Origin: a virus
Reading direction: 5' to 3' (one strand)
IMG/VR virus record: IMGVR_UViG_3300020436_000050
Coordinates: 1-30,855 of that record
DNA: 30,855 nucleotides
Both the position numbers and the translations under genes were made by a program. Of this stretch, positions 26,336-30,855 are shown piece after piece. Each line of letters begins with the position of its first letter. The stretch's first letter is position 1. The notes under the pieces are model-generated. The model did not search any database. It saw only the letters and a program-made list of their open reading frames with translations, and was not told where the DNA came from.

Positions 26336-27072
26336 ATCTTTTTCCTGATAATACCCATAAGATGATCTGCTATCATTCTATGACCTTCTTTTGTCGGATG
26401 ACCATAGCGGTGTACTAGATTTCTATCTAAGATTGGTTTGTTCAAATCCTTTCTCTTGCTAGGGTGAGTTGTGTTCATCATATAATCAAAGTTCAACTTA
26501 GTCCAAGAATTGATAGAGCAAAGAATGAGAGGCACTCCTTTTATCTTACAGTAGTTCTCAATTGTTTGTTTGTGTATGTTTTCTTTTGTATTGAAGAACT
26601 TCTCAGTTGTCACTACCTTATAATACTCTTTCCAGAAACGCTTATCATAGTGAAACTTCTCATGTAGGTTCTTATATACCTCATGTTCTTCTGGTTTTGA
26701 TAACGAATCTTTAGTGCTCATATCTGCCCACTTGACACCTATCGCCTTTCTCAAATGTAGAAAGTAACTGAACTTATACTTTGGATTGACATTGATCCAC
26801 CCTGATGGATGTACATCTTTATCATATTCAACGCCACTGTAATACTCAGTTCTGGCAGGGAAAGTCATCTGTATAACCGCCAAGTCATATTTCTCTATAT
26901 CGTTCTCTACCATAAGGTTTCTAACCATTCTATCATTTGATGCACCAGAGGTAGAAAAGTTTCTCTCTTTTGCACCTAGGTCATTTGCTATCAACCTAGA
27001 GTATCTTTGCTCTTCACGATTCTCTAACTCTTCACCACATGTCCAAGAACATCCATCAAAATATATTTTCAT
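26332..27072 (-). CDS. SGNH-hydrolase-like protein (paralogue 4)
   Basis: This 246-residue protein begins MKIYFDGCSWTCGEELENRE. The putative nucleophile is in DGCS, followed by FSTSGASNDRMVRNLMVEN, a VIQMTFPARTEYYS strand, and the C-terminal VHRYGHPTKEGHRMIADHL. The region is strongly similar to paralogue 5 (GASNDR, MTFPARTEFYS, VPLVLCTINPFTK against VPLILCSINSWTK), which points to a tandem duplication followed by divergence. Even 10 or more bases before the ATG match the flank of paralogue 5. Asp is missing from the DxxH position. Its ATG overlaps the stop of paralogue 5 (ATGA) and its stop overlaps the start of paralogue 3. Confidence 0.76.
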   Translation of the reverse strand: MKIYFDGCSWTCGEELENREEQRYSRLIANDLGAKERNFSTSGASNDRMVRNLMVENDIEKYDLAVIQMTFPARTEYYSGVEYDKDVHPSGWINVNPKYKFSYFLHLRKAIGVKWADMSTKDSLSKPEEHEVYKNLHEKFHYDKRFWKEYYKVVTTEKFFNTKENIHKQTIENYCKIKGVPLILCSINSWTKLNFDYMMNTTHPSKRKDLNKPILDRNLVHRYGHPTKEGHRMIADHLMGIIRKKI

Positions 27073-27716
27073 TGTTGACGAGTAAGTATATAATTATGTA
27101 TGTCATCTGCAATCATACGATGACCTTCTTCAGATGGGTGTCCATGATCAAATAGTGGGAGTCCCTCGTGATTTATGTGTAAGTCAAACTTCTCCTTTGT
27201 GAAAGGATTTATAGTGCAAAGCACAAGTGGCACTCCTTTGTCTCGACAGTAACTTTCAATTGTGATCTTCTGTATTTTTTCTTTCATCTCAAAGAACTCA
27301 TTTGTTGTCACGATGCGGTAATAATCATTCCAGAATTCTTTTTGATCTGTGAGTCTTGCTAGTGGAGTATTATATGTGTCTACAACTTCTTTCTCAAGTA
27401 TTTTTTTACTGAGTCTTCTTATCATATCAACAAAACTATATTTCGGAGCAACTGATATCCAACCTTTGTAGGGAGGGAGACTATAAAACTCAGTTCTGGC
27501 AGGGAAGGTCATGGTGATCACTGCCAGATCAAACTCTTGAATATTATTCTCAACTAACAGATTTCTGACTATTCGATCATTTGATGCACCAGAGTATGAA
27601 ACGTTCTTTTCTTCTGCACCCAACCTATCGCATAGTATCTTTGAGAATCTCTGCTCACGTTGATTATCCAATCCCTCACCAATTACCCATGAACATCCAT
27701 CAAAGTATACTTTCAT
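27069..27716 (-). CDS. SGNH-hydrolase-like protein (paralogue 5)
   Basis: This protein is 215 residues from ATG at 27716; a TTG three codons earlier is open but less likely. It begins MKVYFDGCSWVIGEGLDNQR with the putative Ser nucleophile, GASNDRIVRNLLVEN (block III-like), VITMTFPARTEFYS and LFDHGHPSEEGHRMIADD. It is the only copy that keeps Asp three residues before the catalytic-type His (D-H-G-H), so it is the best candidate for a complete catalytic triad. It is the first gene of a minus-strand cluster and diverges from the plus-strand operon whose -35 box begins 2 bp beyond its start codon. Probable esterase or acyltransferase; substrate unknown. Confidence 0.77.
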   Translation of the reverse strand: MKVYFDGCSWVIGEGLDNQREQRFSKILCDRLGAEEKNVSYSGASNDRIVRNLLVENNIQEFDLAVITMTFPARTEFYSLPPYKGWISVAPKYSFVDMIRRLSKKILEKEVVDTYNTPLARLTDQKEFWNDYYRIVTTNEFFEMKEKIQKITIESYCRDKGVPLVLCTINPFTKEKFDLHINHEGLPLFDHGHPSEEGHRMIADDIHNYILTRQQ

Positions 27717-27718
27717 TG

Positions 27719-27747
27719 TTGACAAGTCATAATCAAGGTGTTATGAT
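27719..27747 (+). promoter_or_regulatory. Near-consensus sigma70 promoter for the plus-strand accessory operon
   Basis: TTGACA (27719-27724), a 17-bp spacer and TATGAT (27742-27747) match the bacterial sigma70 consensus in 11 of 12 positions. Transcription would begin near 27754, giving a leader of about 190 nt before the first small reading frame. Recognition by host polymerase would make this an early-expressed operon, unlike the late baseplate operon. The -35 box lies next to the start codon of the divergent SGNH gene, so transcription here could interfere with that gene. Confidence 0.75.
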
Positions 27748-27790
27748 ATGTATGTTGGACGCAACATGGGAGTGACTGAATAAACTTACT

Positions 27791-27927
27791 GGCAACTGCT
27801 GGTTAAGGTGATGAGACACAGGTGGTGCTGCTACGAAAGTAGAACCGATCAACCAATCGGGTCTCAGGCAACAACGTTTTTACTACTGTAGTAATGCCCG
27901 TTGTTTGTTGGTATACAGGAATCCAAC
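27791..27927 (+). ncRNA. Candidate structured leader RNA with pseudoknot (possible riboswitch)
   Basis: The leader holds a set of perfect helices. P1 is TGAGAC 27812-27817 with GTCTCA 27861-27866. It encloses a weak 3-bp CAG/CTG hairpin (27819-27830), a CTAC-GAAA-GTAG hairpin with a GNRA tetraloop (27831-27842), and CCGAT/ATCGG (27845-27849 with 27856-27860). The loop of the last hairpin, AACCA (27851-27855), is complementary to upstream TGGTT (27800-27804), forming a pseudoknot. A second domain pairs AACAACG (27870-27876) with CGTTGTT (27899-27905) around a TTACTA/TAGTAA hairpin, and GTTGG/CCAAC (27907-27927) follows. There is no T-run terminator, so translational control is more likely. Structured leaders such as manA and wcaG RNAs are known in marine phages near sugar genes, but I cannot match this one to them by eye. 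Confidence 0.6.
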
Positions 27928-27945
27928 CTCCCTCTTTTCTTTTAT

Positions 27946-28065
27946 ATGATTGTTATGCCTTTATTTTTGATTGTTCTAGCATCGTCTGCTATGGGTGCTT
28001 CGATTGCTCTCTACATATTACGTAAGTTCGATCCTCATACTGATGAAATCTCAAACGACAAATAA
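27946..28065 (+). CDS. Very small membrane protein (39 residues)
   Basis: This frame opens with ATG at 27946, with a second in-frame ATG at 27955. It encodes one hydrophobic segment (PLFLIVLASSAMGASIALYI) followed by a basic-then-acidic tail RKFDPHTDEISNDK, a typical single-pass small protein with the tail in the cytoplasm. It is the first frame after the structured leader and overlaps the next gene by 23 bp, consistent with coupled translation. No good ribosome-binding site precedes it (the upstream bases are pyrimidine-rich), so access may depend on the leader fold. Function unknown; size and topology would fit an accessory or leader-regulated membrane peptide. Confidence 0.5.
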   Translation: MIVMPLFLIVLASSAMGASIALYILRKFDPHTDEISNDK

Positions 28066-28300
28066 TAAGTGGTTAGGAGTCGCAACTCTCGGATATTTTG
28101 CTTCAGCATTTCTGACAGGTGGACTCATATATCTTGCACAGAGTAATCATAGACTTTCAGATACGAATGATGCACTGTCAGCAGATATACAGTTATTAGT
28201 CGAAGCATATCTAACAAGTGATAAGGATTGTTATCTTTTAGCACCTAAACCAGACAATTATCTGATATGGGAAGAAATGCCATATAAGGAGATGATCTAA
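28043..28300 (+). CDS. Small single-pass membrane protein (85 residues)
   Basis: From ATG at 28043 this protein begins MKSQTTNNKWLG and has one membrane segment (residues about 11-32, VATLGYFASAFLTGGLIYLA) followed by a mostly polar C-terminal domain ending WEEMPYKEMI. The frame is open back to an ATG at 27995, but that start would overlap the preceding small gene by 71 bp and place polar residues and a second hydrophobic stretch in front; 28043 is preferred. Its TAA overlaps the next ATG (TAATG). No enzyme motif is seen. A role as membrane anchor for the following YWGG/SGNH pair is conceivable but not shown. Confidence 0.62.
   Translation: MKSQTTNNKWLGVATLGYFASAFLTGGLIYLAQSNHRLSDTNDALSADIQLLVEAYLTSDKDCYLLAPKPDNYLIWEEMPYKEMI
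28286..28291 (+). promoter_or_regulatory. Strong Shine-Dalgarno site for the YWGG copy 3 gene
   Basis: AAGGAG lies 8 bp before the ATG at 28300, inside the end of the preceding coding sequence. It fixes that ATG as the start and shows the gene can be translated independently of the small upstream frames. Most other genes of the island lack such a clear site and rely on overlap coupling. Confidence 0.8.
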
Positions 28301-29196
28301 TGTTTGTTTACTGGGGCGGATGCACTGGTGCAAAGAGATTTGTAAAGAAGTTGATGATATACAACGACAAATCCTATGTTGAGCATTATCCATTCCACAT
28401 TGTTCATGCAAAGCATATTTGTCACTCGGCACCTAAACCACTTCGATACGATTCTCAGTGGGATGTAACTCGAAAAGCTGATATCATTTCTCGAAAAATA
28501 GAAACTCCAAACCAATACTCTATAAAAACTACTGGTTGGGAGAGAGACACAGATTTTGTGAACATGGGTCTAGAAGCAATGGGACCTTCACATCGATCTC
28601 TTGGAGGATTTCAAGTACGAGGAATCGAAGATAGGTATTTCTACCGAGACAGATATAAGATCAAGAACAAATCAAAAGACCTTGTTGAGTTACCCATAAC
28701 TGATATTCCAGAGTGTCATACCGTATTCCCTTATCATCGTCGTGCTGCTTATTCGTTTGATGGTGTGAAGATCTCAGACTGGTTTCGCTCACACACTAAT
28801 ATCGTACCATATAAGTCAGACTTGGTAGAATCCGCAATCAATCAACTTGACAACTGGGGAGAGTATTTTCCTGATTCAGACCCTTGGTGGAAGGTCGATA
28901 AAAAGAAAGTATGGCACCACTTAGATCTTACAGTATTTCACATGTGGTATAAAGTAGAAGAGAGATTACGAGAGGCTGGTATCGATTATGAGTATTTCGA
29001 TCTTGACAAAGATGATTGGGCAAAGACCTTTCATGTACAGAAAAATCTTCCAAGGCAAATTATGCACCATGTATACTGTCAAATGAATCGTCTAGAGAAG
29101 GAAAAGAAGAAGAAGGCATACGAAGACTATCGAAGAATGACAGAGGTTGCGAAAGAATATATTATAAGTAGAGGTAAAAAGGATAACAGACTATGA
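28300..29196 (+). CDS. YWGG-family protein of unknown function (copy 3)
   Basis: This 298-residue protein begins MFVYWGGCTGAKRFVKKLMI. It carries the shared block HTNIVPYKSDLVES (165-178), then YEYFDLDKDDWAKTFHV and the C-terminal VAKEYIISRGKKD, which align with copy 1 in the same order. The middle is rich in Trp, Tyr and His (for example FPYHRRAAYSFDG and WWKVDKKKVWHHL), and no catalytic motif is recognised. The ATG is set by an AAGGAG site and a TAATG overlap; the stop overlaps the following SGNH gene (ATGA). In all three cases a YWGG gene lies near an SGNH gene, which suggests linked function. Highly charged C-terminus (KEKKKKA). Function unknown. Confidence 0.7.
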   Translation: MFVYWGGCTGAKRFVKKLMIYNDKSYVEHYPFHIVHAKHICHSAPKPLRYDSQWDVTRKADIISRKIETPNQYSIKTTGWERDTDFVNMGLEAMGPSHRSLGGFQVRGIEDRYFYRDRYKIKNKSKDLVELPITDIPECHTVFPYHRRAAYSFDGVKISDWFRSHTNIVPYKSDLVESAINQLDNWGEYFPDSDPWWKVDKKKVWHHLDLTVFHMWYKVEERLREAGIDYEYFDLDKDDWAKTFHVQKNLPRQIMHHVYCQMNRLEKEKKKKAYEDYRRMTEVAKEYIISRGKKDNRL

Positions 29197-29876
29197 TGTT
29201 TTTTGTTGGATGTTCTTTCACAATGGGAATGGAACTTGAGAACCCAGAGGAAGAAAGATTCTCATCACTTGTGGCAAATCAACTTCAAATGAAACATCTG
29301 AATCGAAGTGAAGCAGGTTTATCCAATGATGGTATTCTACGTAAGACTATCAAGTACTGTGAGAAAGAACCAGTGGACTTCGCAGTCATTCAATTTACAA
29401 AGTATTCGAGAAGAGAAATATTGAACATCAAAAAACCATTACCAAACACATCACCATACTTCCGTGTCAATGCAAGTAACCCAAGCAAAGGAGTGAAAGA
29501 TTATTTTGCCAAATTATCTACACCAGAAGATGATATTGCAAATTACTATAAAAACAAGTTTTTACTAGAGTTTTATCTTACAGCAAAGAAGATACCTTTC
29601 TATTTTCTACAACTCTCAAAGAAAATCAATAGGGGCGTTCATACAGATAGATGGTTATATCATAAGTCTGCATGGGAAGAAGACTACTTTGCATATCACA
29701 GATCTTTATGGCAAAAATTGAGTGATGAACCAGTTGACTGTATCTATCAAATACTTGGAGGGGACGAAGACTCAGGGTCTCCTTACTTCACATCATCTCA
29801 AAGACCTCATCCAAATGCAGAAGGTCATCGTAAGATAGCAGACCATATACTGAAAAATCTTAAGGGGGATTTTTAA
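29193..29876 (+). CDS. SGNH-hydrolase-like protein (paralogue 6)
   Basis: This 227-residue protein begins MMFFVGCSFTMGMELENPEE, with the putative Ser nucleophile in GCS. Block III-like GLSNDGILRKT and FAVIQFTKYSRRE follow, and the C-terminal RPHPNAEGHRKIADHIL has the putative catalytic His. The DxxH Asp is replaced (Q-R-P-H). It overlaps the YWGG gene by 4 bp (ATGA) and has a GGA-type ribosome-binding site about 9 bp upstream. It is the last gene of the plus-strand operon; an A/T-rich hairpin and T-run follow its stop. Likely esterase, deacetylase or acyltransferase fold, possibly catalytically altered. Confidence 0.76.
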   Translation: MMFFVGCSFTMGMELENPEEERFSSLVANQLQMKHLNRSEAGLSNDGILRKTIKYCEKEPVDFAVIQFTKYSRREILNIKKPLPNTSPYFRVNASNPSKGVKDYFAKLSTPEDDIANYYKNKFLLEFYLTAKKIPFYFLQLSKKINRGVHTDRWLYHKSAWEEDYFAYHRSLWQKLSDEPVDCIYQILGGDEDSGSPYFTSSQRPHPNAEGHRKIADHILKNLKGDF

Positions 29877-29892
29877 TTTTCGGAAATTTTTT
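29875..29892 (+). terminator. Weak possible terminator after the plus-strand operon
   Basis: AATTT, a TCGG loop and AAATT form a 5-bp A/T stem followed by T residues immediately after the SGNH stop codon. The overlapping AAAAATC/GATTTTT pair (from 29853) could extend or replace it. The stems contain few G-C pairs, so efficiency is doubtful. Confidence 0.35.
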
Positions 29893-30135
29893 ATATATCG
29901 CTCGTTGGGATACTTTTGTAGGTTAGGGACTTAGGCGTTTTTCACCCCCATACGGGCAAAAAATCGGTATAAAATTATACACTGTCTAAAAGGGTGTATT
30001 GACAGACTGTCAAGTATCAATTGATACAGGGTCGTGTAGTGTGAGGTCATTGGGAATGTGTCTTCAATCTACTTGACAGTCTGTCAAAAGTGGTGTAGTT
30101 ACTCTGGACTTATTGGCATTGCCAGAGTAATTAGA
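29877..30135. promoter_or_regulatory. Non-coding regulatory stretch with tandem palindromes
   Basis: No credible gene is present. The stretch holds GTATAAAATTATAC (29967-29980), TTGACAGACTGTCAA (29999-30013), directly abutting GTATCAATTGATAC (30014-30027), and TTGACAGTCTGTCAA (30073-30087). The two TTGACAG palindromes are reverse complements differing only at the central base, with centres 74 bp apart. They are operator-like sites of two classes next to a gene for a putative DNA-binding protein. Each TTGACA could also serve as a -35 box, but no good -10 box follows at 16-18 bp. Confidence 0.6.
30099..30130 (-). other. Inverted repeat at the 3' end of the putative regulator gene
   Basis: TTACTCTGG (30099-30107) and CCAGAGTAA (30122-30130) form a perfect 9-bp stem around a 14-nt loop, with TGGCA/TGCCA nested next to it. 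It begins 5 bp beyond the stop of the minus-strand gene at 30136. There is no T-run on either strand, so it may protect or process an mRNA end rather than act as an intrinsic terminator. Confidence 0.5.
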
Positions 30136-30465
30136 TTAGGCATTTAGCATCTGGTTTACAAGTTCATTGAATAACCAACGCTTAGAGATTTTGACTGGGA
30201 AGTACTTGACTCTGCGACCTGATGACGAAACTGAAAAACGAACCTCATCACGAAGGCATAATGGGTCAATCGCTTGCTTGAACATTCTCTTACAGTTGAA
30301 GGTTGACCACTCTGGGTCAACTATCTTTGCAATTTCTGTGAGTGTCAAACCCTGTGGGTTGTTTCTGATGATCTGAAGAATTTCTCTTGTTGATACCTTA
30401 TACTCAAGGTCTCTGCTGTTAGTGTTGATTGAAAAGAACTTAGCAGATTTTGGAAGAGTGAACAT
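30136..30465 (-). CDS. Putative small winged-helix/HTH DNA-binding protein
   Basis: This 109-residue basic protein begins MFTLPKSAKFFS. Residues about 24-50 (VSTREILQIIRNNPQGLTLTEI) resemble the first helices of a winged helix-turn-helix: a helix, an NPQG turn and a helix LTEIAKIVD. A possible recognition helix (CKRMFKQAIDPL) and a basic beta-hairpin (RFSVSSSGRRVKYFPV) follow as the wing. The family is not certain and no effector domain is present. It lies alone on the minus strand, flanked on both sides by palindromic sites, which fits an autoregulating transcription factor. A TTGCAC-17-TAATAT promoter precedes it and an inverted repeat follows its stop. Alternative: another nucleic-acid-binding small phage protein. 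Confidence 0.55.
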   Translation of the reverse strand: MFTLPKSAKFFSINTNSRDLEYKVSTREILQIIRNNPQGLTLTEIAKIVDPEWSTFNCKRMFKQAIDPLCLRDEVRFSVSSSGRRVKYFPVKISKRWLFNELVNQMLNA

Positions 30466-30493
30466 AATAAAAAGAATTCGTAACTACACCCCT

Positions 30494-30522
30494 ATATTAA
30501 GGGTATTTTCAGGATAGTGCAA
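30494..30522 (-). promoter_or_regulatory. Probable sigma70-type promoter of the putative regulator gene
   Basis: On the minus strand TTGCAC, a 17-bp spacer and TAATAT (8 of 12 consensus positions) lie about 29 bp before the ATG at 30465. The spacing and position are right, but the boxes are moderate and the DNA is AT-rich. Confidence 0.45.
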
Positions 30523-30536
30523 TAGTATGTAAAGAA

Positions 30537-30549
30537 ATGTGAATCACAT
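30537..30549. repeat. Perfect 13-bp palindrome upstream of the putative regulator
   Basis: ATGTGAATCACAT is symmetrical around its central base. It lies just upstream of the leftward promoter of the putative regulator and 40 bp before the rightward promoter at 30590, a suitable place for an operator. The half-site TGTGA recalls CRP-type sites, but the 1-bp centre differs from the 6-bp CRP spacing. Confidence 0.5.
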
Positions 30550-30589
30550 CAAGTTGTATCATATGTCACATGAGTTTGTATCTTTTGAT

Positions 30590-30618
30590 TTGACAAGTTT
30601 CCAGAGATTTGTTAAAAT
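30590..30618 (+). promoter_or_regulatory. Strong sigma70 promoter reading toward the right edge
   Basis: TTGACA (30590-30595), exactly 17 bp, then TAAAAT (30613-30618): 11 of 12 consensus positions. A transcript would begin near 30625 and run rightward past three GTAT...ATAC sites and out of the window. Likely a host-polymerase-read early promoter. Confidence 0.72.
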
Positions 30619-30737
30619 TAAGGTATAGAGTCAGGGGTATGACTTCTCAAGAAAATCTTCGACACTCCCCCTGCCCAATTATAAATCTGGCGACAAGCAC
30701 CCTCCTAATATTAACATAATTCCTGGAATCTGTCAAT

Positions 30738-30819
30738 GTATAAAATGATACGTTACAATGTATAATATGTACTTGCCTTATCTCAGAAATCTGCTACATT
30801 TTCATGTATAATATGATAC
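30738..30819. repeat. Three dispersed GTAT...ATAC palindromic sites
   Basis: GTATAAAATGATAC (30738-30751), GTATAATATGTAC (30760-30772, one base shorter) and GTATAATATGATAC (30806-30819) share the pattern of the sites at 29967 and 30014. They lie downstream of the rightward promoter, within what would be its leader or near a further promoter outside the window. Confidence 0.55.
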
Positions 30820-30855
30820 AGTAGTGCCTTGTGCCAATTTTTCAGGTGTCCTCCT

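Larger units (their letters stand above)
30466..30855. other. Non-coding region with promoters and repeated palindromes to the right edge
   Basis: About 390 bp without a convincing gene. It contains the leftward promoter above, an ATGTGAATCACAT palindrome (30537-30549), a strong rightward sigma70 promoter (30590-30618) and three GTAT...ATAC sites (30738-30819). A 26-codon frame from 30639 has no suitably spaced ribosome-binding site. The rightward promoter probably serves a gene beyond the window. Confidence 0.6.

Noticed and set aside
27808-27838. Hammerhead-like core (GTGATGAG ... CGAAA)
   Set aside because: The two core elements occur in the right order, but the sequence between them cannot form the required stem II and the first element is GTGATGA rather than CTGATGA. 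The GNRA hairpin explains CGAAA better.
27812-27866. tRNA-like four-arm cloverleaf
   Set aside because: The arm order resembles a tRNA, but the acceptor stem is 6 bp, the presumed anticodon hairpin has a 4-nt GAAA loop, and the T-arm lacks the TTC loop sequence and is closed by a 6-nt loop. Not a tRNA on either strand.
27842-27876. Glutamine (glnA-type) riboswitch, known in cyanophages
   Set aside because: The conserved core as I recall it, including a GGAAGTAGG-like segment, is not present in this leader, and the downstream genes are not nitrogen-related.
29999-30027. Rightward sigma70 promoter using TTGACA of the first palindrome
   Set aside because: At 17 bp the -10 position reads TGATAC, a poor match, and the bases belong to the next palindrome. 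An operator role explains the symmetry better.
30639-30719. 26-codon frame (MTSQENLRHS...) after the rightward promoter
   Set aside because: The G-rich sequence before the ATG is too close to act as a ribosome-binding site, the composition is unremarkable, and there is no overlap with a neighbour. It may be leader sequence of a gene outside the window.
1-30855. CRISPR array, insertion sequence, integrase or attachment site
   Set aside because: No regularly spaced direct repeats, transposase or recombinase genes, or terminal repeats were seen; the repeated GTAT...ATAC sites are irregularly spaced and palindromic.

Overview
The window looks like part of the genome of a marine T4-like myovirus of the cyanophage type. 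The evidence is a T4-type baseplate block (gp25, then gp6, then two very large virion proteins) on the minus strand, a T4-late-type promoter in front of gp25, AT-rich DNA, extreme gene packing with ATGA/TAATG overlaps, and a YHYH domain in the largest virion protein. No photosynthesis gene, tRNA, integrase or transposase is visible, so the host (Prochlorococcus, Synechococcus or another marine bacterium) cannot be fixed from this window.

Layout. (1) Positions 1-13844, minus strand: a baseplate operon, gp25 > gp6 > a 2759-residue virion protein with a YHYH domain > a further structural protein that runs off the left edge. The genes are joined by TAATG overlaps. (2) Positions 13866-13911: a GATAAATA late promoter for gp25 next to a strong intrinsic terminator that closes the island to its right. 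(3) Positions 13900-29876: an accessory island made almost wholly of enzymes that would decorate glycans or other small or surface substrates. It holds one GT-A glycosyltransferase, one NodU/CmcH-type carbamoyltransferase, one 2-oxoglutarate/Fe(II) oxygenase, six PAPS-sulfotransferase-like proteins, six SGNH-hydrolase-like proteins and three members of a family I do not recognise, named here YWGG from its N-terminus. Orientation switches several times between members of the same families, and two convergent pairs overlap by about 50 bp in coding sequence. (4) Positions 27719-29876, plus strand: a second accessory operon with a near-consensus sigma70 promoter, a leader of about 190 nt that folds on paper into a multi-helix junction with a pseudoknot, two very small membrane proteins, a YWGG protein and an SGNH protein. 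(5) Positions 29877-30855: a regulatory region with a small putative DNA-binding protein, two sigma70-type promoters, two TTGACAG-N-CTGTCAA palindromes and a dispersed family of GTATmA-ww-TkATAC palindromes.

How it may work together (inference). The island reads as a phage-encoded tailoring set. A glycosyltransferase would supply a sugar, the oxygenase could create hydroxyl acceptors, and the carbamoyltransferase, sulfotransferases and SGNH enzymes could add or remove carbamoyl, sulfate and acyl groups. The target could be host surface polysaccharide, a virion glycan or a modified nucleobase; the sequence does not decide. The repeated paralogues with altered catalytic motifs are the most unusual content, followed by the structured leader RNA.
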